A stretch of 64,000 nucleotides of DNA, from contig CAWKGK010000009.1 in NCBI GenBank assembly GCA_963849115.1, forward strand, positions 620,001-684,000, given 5' to 3'. Below the pieces are notes generated by a model. It was given only the letters and a program-made list of their open reading frames with translations. It was not told the origin of the DNA and did no database searches. Position 1 is the stretch's first letter, and each line of letters opens with the position of its first letter. This document shows positions 53,329 through 60,727 of this stretch, in pieces. A program made the position numbers and the translations under genes. Source of the stretch: JACDAL01 sp963849115. Its GTDB lineage: Bacteria > Actinomycetota > CADDZG01 > WHSQ01.

Positions 53329-54216
53329 ATGAACAGGGATACCGGAGGCGCGCGCATCAAGCGGGGCTTGGCCGAGATGCTCAAGGGCGGCGTCATCATG
53401 GACGTCGTCACCAAGGAGCACGCGATGATCGCCGAGGATGCCGGCGCGGTCGCGGTGATGGCGCTCGAGCGAGTGCCGGCCGACATCCGTGCCGCCGGGG
53501 GAGTGGCCCGCATGTCCGACCCCGAGGTGATCACCGACATCGTCGACGCGGTCTCGATCCCGGTCATGGCGAAGTGCCGCATCGGTCACTTCGCCGAGGC
53601 CCAGGTGCTGCAGGCTCTCGGGGTCGACTACGTCGATGAGTCCGAGGTTCTCACTCCGGCCGACGAAGCCCACCACATCAACAAGTGGGACTTCACGGTT
53701 CCCTTCGTCTGCGGCGCCACCAACCTGGGCGAGGCGCTGCGCCGCTTGGGCGAGGGCGCGGCCATGATCCGCTCCAAAGGAGAGGCCGGCACCGGAAACG
53801 TGGTCGAGGCCGTGCGACACATGAGGGCGATCACGTCCGAGATCAAGCGGCTCGCCGGCATGCGCCCGGAGGAGCTGATGAGCGCCGCCAAGACCCTACA
53901 GGCCCCCTACGAGCTCGTGAGGGAAGTGGCCGAGACGGGCAAGCTGCCCGTGGTGCTGTTCACCGCCGGGGGCATAGCCACTCCCGCCGACGCCGCCCTG
54001 ATGATGCAGCTATCGGCCGACGGACTCTTCGTCGGCTCGGGGATTTTCAAGTCGGCCGACCCGGCCCGCCGGGCGCGGGCAATCGTCGAGGCGACCACCT
54101 ACTTCGAGGACCCCGCCATCGTCGCCAAGGCGTCGCGCTCTCTCGGCGAGCCCATGGTCGGCATAAACCTGGCGGAGATGCCCGACTCCGAGCGGCTGGC
54201 GGAGCGCGGGTGGTGA
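53329..54216 (+). CDS. pdxS: Pyridoxal 5'-phosphate synthase, PdxS subunit
   Basis: This 295-residue TIM-barrel enzyme makes PLP from ribose 5-phosphate, glyceraldehyde 3-phosphate and ammonia supplied by PdxT. Asp25 is in GGVIMDVV, Lys82 in PVMAKCRIGH and Lys150 in MIRSKGEAGTGN, matching the known substrate-binding residues. The ATG at 53329 follows a -10-like TAGAAT by 7 nt. The stop overlaps pdxT. Confidence 0.95.
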   Translation: MNRDTGGARIKRGLAEMLKGGVIMDVVTKEHAMIAEDAGAVAVMALERVPADIRAAGGVARMSDPEVITDIVDAVSIPVMAKCRIGHFAEAQVLQALGVDYVDESEVLTPADEAHHINKWDFTVPFVCGATNLGEALRRLGEGAAMIRSKGEAGTGNVVEAVRHMRAITSEIKRLAGMRPEELMSAAKTLQAPYELVREVAETGKLPVVLFTAGGIATPADAALMMQLSADGLFVGSGIFKSADPARRARAIVEATTYFEDPAIVAKASRSLGEPMVGINLAEMPDSERLAERGW

Positions 54217-54785
54217 AAGTTGGCGTCCTGGCACTGCAGGGCGATGTGCGCGAGCACGTCCGGGCGCTCGATCAGGCCGGCGCCACCCCGGTACCGGTCA
54301 AGTCCCCCGGGGATCTCGCGTCGGTAGACGCGCTGGTCATCCCCGGCGGGGAGTCGACCACGATCGGCAAGCTGCTGGAGCGCTTCGGCCTCCGGCAGCC
54401 GGTTGTCGAGCGAGCCCACGCAGGGATGCCTCTGTTCGGCACCTGTGCGGGCCTGATCCTCATGGCGAAGGAAATCGTGGGATCAGAGCTTGCGCCTCAC
54501 AGGCTCGATCTCATGGATATCGCCGTTCGACGCAACGCCTACGGGCGCCAGGTCGACTCCTTCGAGGCCGATCTCGACGTCGAGGGCCTGGACGCTCCTC
54601 TGAGGGCCGCGTTCATAAGGGCACCGGTGGTCGAGGGTGTCGGCGACGGTGTGGAAGTTCTGGCCCGGTGGGAGGGTCAGCCCGTCCTGGTCCGCCAGGG
54701 CCGTCTGTTGGCGGCGAGCTTCCACCCCGAGATAACGGGCGACCCCCGCCTCCACGAGCTCTTCGTCGCGCGGGTGGGGGGCTGA
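54213..54785 (+). CDS. pdxT: Pyridoxal 5'-phosphate synthase, glutaminase subunit PdxT
   Basis: This 190-residue glutaminase hydrolyses glutamine and channels ammonia to PdxS. It has PGGESTT (about 44-50), the nucleophile Cys78 in FGTCAGLILMA, and His171 and Glu173 in ASFHPEITGD. The GTG overlaps the pdxS stop as GTGA, and the stop shares one base with the yebC start. Confidence 0.94.
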   Translation: MKVGVLALQGDVREHVRALDQAGATPVPVKSPGDLASVDALVIPGGESTTIGKLLERFGLRQPVVERAHAGMPLFGTCAGLILMAKEIVGSELAPHRLDLMDIAVRRNAYGRQVDSFEADLDVEGLDAPLRAAFIRAPVVEGVGDGVEVLARWEGQPVLVRQGRLLAASFHPEITGDPRLHELFVARVGG

Positions 54786-55531
54786 TGTCGGGGCACTCGA
54801 AATGGTCGACGATCAAGCGCAAGAAGGGCGCCGCCGACGCCCAGCGCTCGAAGATGTGGAGCAAGCTGCTGCGCTTCGTGGAGGTCGCGGCGCGCGAGGG
54901 CGGGGGCAATCTCGACGCGAACCCGAACCTCCAGAGTGCGGTGCAGAAGGCCAGGGAGAGCTCGGTCCCCAACGACAACATCCAGCGCGCGATCAAGCGG
55001 GGGACCGGCGAGCTCCAGGGCCAGGCCTACGAGGAGGTCTCCTACGAGGGCTACGGCCCGGGAGGGGTCGCCGTCCTCGTGCGCTGTCTCACGAACAACC
55101 GCAACCGGGCCGCCCAGGAGGTCAGGGGGGCGTTCAACGGGGCGGGCGGCAAGCTGGCCGAGCCGGGCGCGGTGTCGTGGATGTTCGAGCCCAAGGGCAT
55201 CGTGATCGTGTCCAAGGACTCCGCCTCCGAGGACGACGTCTTCCTGGTAGCGGCCGATGCGGGGGCCGAGGACGTGCGCGGCTCCGAGGAGTCGATCGAG
55301 GTCGTGGCCCCTCCGGAGGCCTACCGTGAGGTGCGGAGGGCGCTCGAGTCTCAGGGCATGGTGATCGAGTCGGACGAGCTCACCCAGGTGCCGAAGACCA
55401 CGATTCCGCTCGAGGGCTCCGAGGCCAAGCGGGTGCTCCACCTCATCGACACGCTCGAGGAGCTCGACGACGTCTCGGAGGTCTACGCCAACTTCGATAT
55501 CCCCGACGAGGTCCTGGCCGCGATAGCCTGA
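54785..55531 (+). CDS. yebC: YebC/PmpR family protein
   Basis: This 248-residue protein has the family N-terminus MSGHSKWSTIKRKKGAADAQ, then LQSAVQKARESSVPNDNIQR and the C-terminal ELTQVPKTTIPLEG. YebC proteins have been described as DNA-binding regulators and, more recently, as translation factors acting at poly-proline stalls. The ATG overlaps the pdxT stop by one base. It is followed by a large hairpin and then the LexA box of ruvC. Confidence 0.94.
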   Translation: MSGHSKWSTIKRKKGAADAQRSKMWSKLLRFVEVAAREGGGNLDANPNLQSAVQKARESSVPNDNIQRAIKRGTGELQGQAYEEVSYEGYGPGGVAVLVRCLTNNRNRAAQEVRGAFNGAGGKLAEPGAVSWMFEPKGIVIVSKDSASEDDVFLVAADAGAEDVRGSEESIEVVAPPEAYREVRRALESQGMVIESDELTQVPKTTIPLEGSEAKRVLHLIDTLEELDDVSEVYANFDIPDEVLAAIA

Positions 55532-55551
55532 CCCGTTTCGGGCCACATCGC

Positions 55552-55602
55552 GTTTTGAGCGTCTCTCGACGCGGAAAACCGCGCTCTGAGACGCTCAAAA
55601 AC
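55552..55602 (+). terminator. Nested palindrome between yebC and ruvC
   Basis: An outer 13-bp perfect stem pairs 55553-55565 with 55588-55600 and includes TTTTGAGCGTCTC. An inner 5-bp stem (CGCGG, 55570-55574, with CCGCG, 55579-55583) closes an AAAA loop. It begins 21 bp after the yebC stop. The outer stem has T's at its start and A's at its end, so it could act on either strand. It may be a bidirectional terminator or a palindromic repeat element. Confidence 0.6.
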
Positions 55603-55673
55603 CCGTTCGGAGCGGTCCGGGCCGGTCTTCCGGGAAAGCCGAGCCCCCGTCCTCGGCCTCGGCTAGGCTTCAA

Positions 55674-55689
55674 TCGAACAAGCGTTCGA
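55674..55689. promoter_or_regulatory. LexA (SOS) box upstream of ruvC
   Basis: TCGAAC-AAGC-GTTCGA is a perfect match to the actinobacterial and Bacillus-type SOS consensus TCGAACN4GTTCGA. It is 21 bp before the ruvC ATG. A TAGGCT at 55664-55669 may be the -10 box, so LexA would cover the transcription start and repress ruvCAB until DNA damage. Confidence 0.85.
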
Positions 55690-55710
55690 GAAGCGGAGGA
55701 CTCAAAGCTC

Positions 55711-56217
55711 ATGAGGGTCATCGGGATCGACCCGGGCGTTGCCACCACCGGCTACGGGATAGTCGACAAGCGGGGCTCGGGACTGACGGCCGTCGCTGCA
55801 GGGGCGGTGCGCACGCAGGCGGGCACACCCGCAGCCGAGCGGCTGCTGCAGCTGCGGCGAGCTGTTGCGGAGCTGCTGGTTGATCACCGGCCCGACATGT
55901 TCGTGATCGAGCGTCTGTTCTTCAACGCCAACGTCCGCACCGCCATGGCGGTGGGCCAGGCGGCCGGGGTGGCGCTGCTCTGTGCCGCCGAGGCGGGGCT
56001 CGAGACCTGTCATTACACGCCGCTCGAGGTCAAGCTGTCGGTGGTAGGGGTCGGCCGCGCCTCCAAGGCCCAGGTTCAGACCATGGTTGCCGCGCTGTTG
56101 AAGCTGCCGACGGTCCCTCAGCCGGCGGATGCGGCCGACGCCTGCGCTCTGGCCATCTGCCACCTCAACCGCTCTGGTCTCGCCTCTGCCGTCGCCCGCG
56201 CCGAGCTGGCGAGATGA
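55711..56217 (+). CDS. ruvC: Holliday junction resolvase RuvC
   Basis: This 168-residue endonuclease cuts Holliday junctions. The four acidic catalytic residues are Asp7 (GIDPG), Glu67 (VIERLFF), Asp140 and Asp143 (PADAADACALA). VRTAMAVGQAAGV is a family signature. The ATG at 55711 lies 21 bp after the LexA box. An in-frame frame further upstream is not needed. The stop overlaps ruvA as ATGA. Confidence 0.95.
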   Translation: MRVIGIDPGVATTGYGIVDKRGSGLTAVAAGAVRTQAGTPAAERLLQLRRAVAELLVDHRPDMFVIERLFFNANVRTAMAVGQAAGVALLCAAEAGLETCHYTPLEVKLSVVGVGRASKAQVQTMVAALLKLPTVPQPADAADACALAICHLNRSGLASAVARAELAR

Positions 56218-56807
56218 TCGGTTTCCTGGAGGGAGAGGTAGCGGGGCGCGACGAAGGCGGCTGCTTCCTCCAAGTGGGAGGGGTTGGCTATCGCCTAAGC
56301 TGCTCGGCGACCACGCTCAGGGCCCTGCCCCCAGTCGGCAGGGCCCGTCTGTGGACCCACCTCCACGTCCGTGAGGACGACCTGGTGCTCTACGGTTTTG
56401 ACACCGAGGCCGAGAAGTCATTATTCGAGGGCCTGGTCACGGTTTCAGGGGTGGGCCCCAAAGTGGCACTGGCGGTGTGCTCGGCTCACGCGCCGGACGC
56501 GCTGCGCCGGATCCTGGCCACGGGTGACATTGCTAGCCTCAGCGCCATTCCCGGAATCGGGAAGAAGACCGCGGCCCGCATCGTTCTCGACCTGAAGGAG
56601 AAGCTCGCGCTGCCAGACCTGGAGATCGTCTTGGACGGCGAGCACGCCCACCTCGCCGGAGCTCGATCGGCGCTCGAGAACCTCGGCTATTCCTCCGCCG
56701 AGGTGCGCTCGGTTCTGGCAGGGCTCGAGCCCGCTGCAGCCGACGGCGTCGAAGAGATCGTGCGCAGAGCGCTCCGGGCGCTGGCCGAAGAGCGGCGTCG
56801 AGCGTGA
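56214..56807 (+). CDS. ruvA: Holliday junction branch migration protein RuvA
   Basis: This 197-residue protein holds the four-way junction and loads RuvB. The N-terminal OB domain starts MIGFLEGEVAGRDEGG. The two helix-hairpin-helix motifs are in VSGVGPKVALAVCS and AIPGIGKKTAARIVLDL. The C-terminal domain ends ALRALAEERRRA. The start overlaps ruvC, and its stop is overlapped by the first GTG of the tandem repeat. Confidence 0.95.
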   Translation: MIGFLEGEVAGRDEGGCFLQVGGVGYRLSCSATTLRALPPVGRARLWTHLHVREDDLVLYGFDTEAEKSLFEGLVTVSGVGPKVALAVCSAHAPDALRRILATGDIASLSAIPGIGKKTAARIVLDLKEKLALPDLEIVLDGEHAHLAGARSALENLGYSSAEVRSVLAGLEPAAADGVEEIVRRALRALAEERRRA

Positions 56808-56946
56808 GCGAGCAGGTCAAACTGAGCGTGAGCGAGCAGGTCAAACTGAGCGTGAGCGAGCAGGTCAAACTGAGCGTGAGCGAGCAGGTCAAACTGAGCG
56901 TGAGCGAGCAGGTCAAACTGAGCGTGAGCGAGAAAGTTGAACCCGC
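56804..56946 (+). repeat. 24-bp tandem repeat (5 exact copies plus one variant)
   Basis: Exact copies begin at 56804, 56828, 56852, 56876 and 56900. A diverged sixth begins at 56924, and the start of ruvB (56947) looks like a seventh, sharing GTGAGCGAG. The array seems to derive from duplication of the ruvB initiation region. Its repeat number is likely to vary. Confidence 0.9.
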
Positions 56947-56950
56947 GTGA
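56804..56950 (+). CDS. 48-residue octapeptide-repeat protein between ruvA and ruvB
   Basis: The frame starts with a GTG that overlaps the ruvA stop (GTGA). It reads five identical VSEQVKLS octapeptides, then VSEKVEPA and a TGA that overlaps the ruvB GTG (GTGA again). Each unit is 24 bp, a whole number of codons, so gain or loss of copies keeps the frame open. No homologue is known to me. It could be a real repeat peptide, or a translational-coupling bridge that carries ribosomes from ruvA to ruvB. Protein-level evidence is absent. Confidence 0.5.
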   Translation: MSEQVKLSVSEQVKLSVSEQVKLSVSEQVKLSVSEQVKLSVSEKVEPA

Positions 56951-57987
56951 GCGAGGAGGTCCTTCTCCCCCAGCCCGAGGTGGGGGAGCGCGAGGCCGAG
57001 AGCTCCCTTCGCCCTCGAACTCTGGAAGAGTTCGTGGGCCAGTCCGATCTCAAGGAGCACCTCTCGATCGTGCTCGAGGCCGCCGCGGGGCGTTCGGAAC
57101 CGGTCGGGCACCTGCTTCTGTGCGGCCCTCCGGGTCTTGGCAAGACGACGCTCGCTCACGTGGTGGCGAACGAGTTGGGCGCCGGCCTCCGCCAGACCTC
57201 GGGCCCCGCCCTCGAGCGAGCGGGAGACCTGGCTGCGATCCTCACCAACCTCGAGGACTCCGATGTGTTGTTCGTCGACGAGACCCATCGCTTGCCTAGG
57301 GTGGTCGAAGAGGTCCTCTACCCGGCGATGGAGGACGGCCAGCTCGACCTCGTCATCGGCAAGGGGCCCAGCGCCCACACGATCCGGCTGGACCTGCCCC
57401 GCTTCACTCTGATAGGCGCGACCACGCGAGCGGGCCTCATCACCGGTCCCCTGCGCAGCCGCTTCGAGCTTATCGAGCGCCTCGACCTCTACCCCGCCTC
57501 GGACCTCGAGCGCATCGTGACCCGCTCGGCCGCCATCCTGCAGGTCGAGCTGGACGCCGGAGGCGCTCAAGAGATCGCCCGCCGCTCCCGGGGCACGCCC
57601 CGCATCGCTAACCGCCTGCTGCGCCGGGTGCGCGACTACGCCCAGGTGCGTGCCGAGGGCATCATCGACCATGCCGTTGCCCGGCGGGCGCTGGAGGTGT
57701 TCCGTGTGGACGAGCGCGGGCTCGACAAGGTCGATGCGGCGATCCTCGATGCCCTCGTGCTCCGCTTTCGCGGGGGCCCCGTCGGACTCTCCACGCTGGC
57801 GGTGGCAGTGGGGGAGGAGACCGACACGCTCGAGGACGTCTACGAGCCCTACCTCATGCAGATCGGCTTCCTCGCCCGCACGCCCCGGGGCCGTGTCGCC
57901 ACTCACGACGCCTTCGCCCACCTCGGTGTGGAGCCGCAGGAGGGACCCAATCTGTTGTTCAGCAGTGACACGCGCCACGGTGGCTGA
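56947..57987 (+). CDS. ruvB: Holliday junction branch migration helicase RuvB
   Basis: This 346-residue AAA+ motor drives branch migration with RuvA. Walker A is GPPGLGKTT (60-68). Walker B reads LFVDETHRLP, with Thr113 where most homologues have Ile. The sensor/arginine-finger region TLIGATTRAGLITGPLRSRF follows. The N-terminal lead MSEEVLLPQP is close to the repeat units upstream. The GTG at 56947 overlaps the stop of the octapeptide frame, so RuvB synthesis may depend on translation of the repeat. Confidence 0.95.
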   Translation: MSEEVLLPQPEVGEREAESSLRPRTLEEFVGQSDLKEHLSIVLEAAAGRSEPVGHLLLCGPPGLGKTTLAHVVANELGAGLRQTSGPALERAGDLAAILTNLEDSDVLFVDETHRLPRVVEEVLYPAMEDGQLDLVIGKGPSAHTIRLDLPRFTLIGATTRAGLITGPLRSRFELIERLDLYPASDLERIVTRSAAILQVELDAGGAQEIARRSRGTPRIANRLLRRVRDYAQVRAEGIIDHAVARRALEVFRVDERGLDKVDAAILDALVLRFRGGPVGLSTLAVAVGEETDTLEDVYEPYLMQIGFLARTPRGRVATHDAFAHLGVEPQEGPNLLFSSDTRHGG

Positions 57988-58081
57988 TCTGAGACGTTCG
58001 CACCCCGGCTCGGGGGCCGCCGGAAACGGTCTCACCGGGGCCAGCGTGACTATCTCGCAGCGGCGGTAGACTCTTTAGTTC

Positions 58082-58099
58082 GAGCCGCGCCGGCGGCTC
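58082..58099 (+). terminator. Weak hairpin after ruvB
   Basis: GAGCCG (58082-58087) pairs with CGGCTC (58094-58099) across a 6-base loop, in the 193-bp gap between ruvB and yajC. It is followed by TTGTCG, which could be a -35 box. It marks the likely end of the ruv operon. Confidence 0.35.
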
Positions 58100-58180
58100 T
58101 TGTCGCGTACGCCATGACTTCCAGATTTTTCTAAAGGCAGGTTTTTCAACAGTCAGGTTCTAAGAAGGGACGGATTCACC

Positions 58181-58519
58181 ATGGAAGGCGCATCGAGCCT
58201 CATTTTCCTGATCCTGATGGGAGCAGTTTTCTACTTCATGCTGGTACGGCCCCAACGCCGCAAGGTGCAGCAGCACCGCGCCCTCGTGGACAGCCTCTCT
58301 CTCGGCGACGAGGTGGTCACGATCGGAGGGCTCTTCGGCACGATCTCGCGCCTGAACGAGCACGACGTCGAGCTCCGTGTGGACGATTCCACGACCTTGC
58401 GCTTCCTCAAGACGTCGATCGCACGGGTCGTGGTCGTGGACGAGGACGAAGACGAGGACGAAGACGAAGCACGCGGTCCGCAGGGATCCCTGAAGGGTGG
58501 GGAGGAACCGCAGTCATGA
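58181..58519 (+). CDS. yajC: Preprotein translocase subunit YajC
   Basis: This 112-residue protein has a single N-terminal membrane helix (SSLIFLILMGAVFYFMLV) followed by RPQRRKVQQH and the soluble LSLGDEVVTIGGLFGTISRL region, both typical of YajC, an accessory of SecDF. The C-terminus is a run of Asp and Glu. The ATG at 58181 lies after GAAGGGAC. The stop overlaps the HD gene as ATGA. Confidence 0.93.
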   Translation: MEGASSLIFLILMGAVFYFMLVRPQRRKVQQHRALVDSLSLGDEVVTIGGLFGTISRLNEHDVELRVDDSTTLRFLKTSIARVVVVDEDEDEDEDEARGPQGSLKGGEEPQS

Positions 58520-59298
58520 GCCGGGCCGCAGACGCGGCCGGACAAGGGCGTATCGAGGAACTGGGCCGCGACCGCCAGGAGGCTCGCCCGGTGGGCCCGG
58601 CCCCCGAGCCCGGGGGCCGGGCCAGCTCCGTCTCCTTGGCCGACGTACAGGCTCACGAGGGGGTCCAGACCTTCATCGCCCTGGCCGATCGCCACCTCGG
58701 ACAGATCGGCTACACCGAGCACGGCTTCCGCCACGCTGGTCTGGTCTCGAAGATCTCCTTCAACGTCCTGCACCGCCTCGGCTTCGAGGAGCGGGACAAG
58801 GAGCTCGCGGCCATCTCCGGCTACCTCCACGACATGGGCAACTTCGTGTCGCGCTCGTTTCACTCCCAAACCGGCGCCACGATCACCTATGACCTCTTGC
58901 GCGAGCTCGGCATGAGCTACAAGGAAGTCGGGCTCATCCTGGCCGCGATCGGCAACCACGAGGAGGAGTTCGGCCACCCCGTCAACGCCATCGGAGCGGC
59001 GCTGATCGTGGCCGACAAATCCGACGTCCACCGCAGCCGGGTGCGAGCCAAGGATCCCTCTTTGTTCGACATCCACGACCGCGTCAACTACGCGGTCGAG
59101 CGGTCCTTCCTGCGAGTCGACGCTCCGCACCGGACTTTGACCCTGGAGCTAACTATCGATACCGAGCTTGCCGATGTCATGGACTACTTCGAGATATTCC
59201 TGTCGCGCATGGTGATGTGCCGCCGGGCGGCGGAGTACCTCGAGTGCCGCTTCAAGATCGATATCAACGGTCAGCGGGTCCTTTCCACGGAGAGCTGA
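58516..59298 (+). CDS. HD-domain phosphohydrolase inserted between yajC and secD
   Basis: This is a 260-residue soluble protein of the HD metal-dependent phosphohydrolase superfamily. After a Gly/Pro/Arg-rich N-terminus, GFRHAGLVSKI, SGYLHDMGNFVSRSFH, AIGNHEEEFG and IVADKSDVHRSRVR supply the HD and other metal ligands. The substrate is unknown, perhaps a nucleotide. It is co-translated with yajC and precedes secD by 1 bp, so it lies in the protein-export operon. In mycobacteria I know of no gene at this position. Confidence 0.8.
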   Translation: MSRAADAAGQGRIEELGRDRQEARPVGPAPEPGGRASSVSLADVQAHEGVQTFIALADRHLGQIGYTEHGFRHAGLVSKISFNVLHRLGFEERDKELAAISGYLHDMGNFVSRSFHSQTGATITYDLLRELGMSYKEVGLILAAIGNHEEEFGHPVNAIGAALIVADKSDVHRSRVRAKDPSLFDIHDRVNYAVERSFLRVDAPHRTLTLELTIDTELADVMDYFEIFLSRMVMCRRAAEYLECRFKIDINGQRVLSTES

Positions 59299-59299
59299 A

Positions 59300-60727
59300 A
59301 TGCGCACCAGGAGGTATCGCATTCACTTGATCGCGGCGCTGGTGGTGGCGCTGGGTGGCTTCGGCGCGATCGTGGCCACCGGCACCGCCCCCCGCCTGGG
59401 CCTCGACCTCGAGGGTGGGATCAGCGTCACCCTGACCGCGACCGGAGAGGTCAACTCTGAGGTGCTTCAAAAGACCGTCGAGATCATCCGCGAGCGCATC
59501 GACTCCCTTGGGGTCGCCGAGCCCGAGGTGACTGCGGCGGGCACCAACAACATCCTCATCCAGCTCCCGGGCATCAAGGACGACCAGCGGGCGCTCGAGG
59601 TCATCGGCACCACCGCACAGCTGACCTTCAGACAGGTGCTCGAGCAGATTCCCGCCACCGCGCCGGACAAGCAGCGCCCGGAAGTCACCAAGGGGGCGGG
59701 CACTGAGGTCAACGACCAAGAGGTCGTCTACCCCGACGCCCAGGGCGGCTCGAACGCGCCTCTGTACCGGCTTGCGCCGGCCACACTCACCGGAGACGTC
59801 GTCACCAAGGCGCAGGCGGTCGTCGACCCCACCTCCGGTCAGTGGTCTGTCTCTCTGGACATGGACTCCGAGGGTGCAGACCGCTGGGCGAGCTTTACCA
59901 GCCGCCTCGCCTGCTTGCGCGACAAGGGCGAACAGGTCAAGAGCCAGGTCGCCATCGTGCTCGACGGCAAGGTCGAGAGCGCCGCCGGGATGCAGGACCC
60001 GGCCTCTTCCGGGGGTTCGGGGGGAGTCGTATGCGGCGACGGCATCACCGGGGGCGAGACGCAGATCGACTCCTCCGGTGAGCCGGAGGCCAAGGATCTC
60101 GCCCTCGTGCTCAAGACCGGCGCCCTGCCGATCACCCTGGAGCAATCGGAGGTGGTCAAGGTGTCCCCGACGCTGGGACAGGACTCGCTGGACGCGGGCT
60201 TGCGGGCCGGGATCCTGGGCCTGGCGCTGGTGGTCATCTACATGCTGCTCTACTACCGGGGACTGGGGGTCGTGGTGTGGCTGGGCCTGATCCTGTTCGC
60301 GGCGACGATCTATTCGGTGATGTCATTGCTGGGTGAGTACGCCGGACTGTCCCTGAGTCTCGCCGGGGTGGCCGGGATCATTATTTCCATCGGGGTCACG
60401 GCCGACTCCTACATCGTCGCCTTCGAGCGGCTCAAGGACGAGATCCATGGGGGGAAATCGATGAGGGCCGCGGTCGAACGGGGTATGAAGCGCGCCTTTC
60501 GCACCATCCTCGTCGCCGATGCGGTCACCGCTTCTGCGGCCGTGATCCTGTTCCTGTTGGCCGTCGGCTCGGTCCGGGGCTTCGCGCTGACACTGGGGCT
60601 GGCGACTGTGTTAGACGTGCTCATCGCCTACTTCTTCACCCGTCCGGCGGTACACGTGCTGGCCGCTTCGCGTTTCAGCGGTCACCGTCTGCTCGGCCTT
60701 AGGGGCGGACTCGGGAGCCCTGCATGA
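59300..60727 (+). CDS. secD: Protein translocase subunit SecD
   Basis: This 475-residue membrane protein has one N-terminal helix, a large periplasmic part with RLGLDLEGGISVTL, VEIIRERIDSLGVAEP and NNILIQLPGIKD, and five C-terminal helices starting at AGILGLALVVIYMLLYYR. SecD uses the proton gradient to pull secreted proteins across. The loop that is usually xxDANVLIFER reads ADSYIVAFERLKDEI here. The stop overlaps secF as ATGA. Confidence 0.94.
   Translation: MRTRRYRIHLIAALVVALGGFGAIVATGTAPRLGLDLEGGISVTLTATGEVNSEVLQKTVEIIRERIDSLGVAEPEVTAAGTNNILIQLPGIKDDQRALEVIGTTAQLTFRQVLEQIPATAPDKQRPEVTKGAGTEVNDQEVVYPDAQGGSNAPLYRLAPATLTGDVVTKAQAVVDPTSGQWSVSLDMDSEGADRWASFTSRLACLRDKGEQVKSQVAIVLDGKVESAAGMQDPASSGGSGGVVCGDGITGGETQIDSSGEPEAKDLALVLKTGALPITLEQSEVVKVSPTLGQDSLDAGLRAGILGLALVVIYMLLYYRGLGVVVWLGLILFAATIYSVMSLLGEYAGLSLSLAGVAGIIISIGVTADSYIVAFERLKDEIHGGKSMRAAVERGMKRAFRTILVADAVTASAAVILFLLAVGSVRGFALTLGLATVLDVLIAYFFTRPAVHVLAASRFSGHRLLGLRGGLGSPA

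Noticed and set aside
56804..56946. CRISPR array
   Set aside because: The 24-bp units are contiguous with no spacers, have no dyad symmetry, and no cas gene is present.
56539..58035. A 498-codon minus-strand frame with Leu-Thr-Cys-Ser repeats opposite ruvA and ruvB
   Set aside because: The repeats only mirror the tandem array on the plus strand, and the rest is antisense to RuvA and RuvB.
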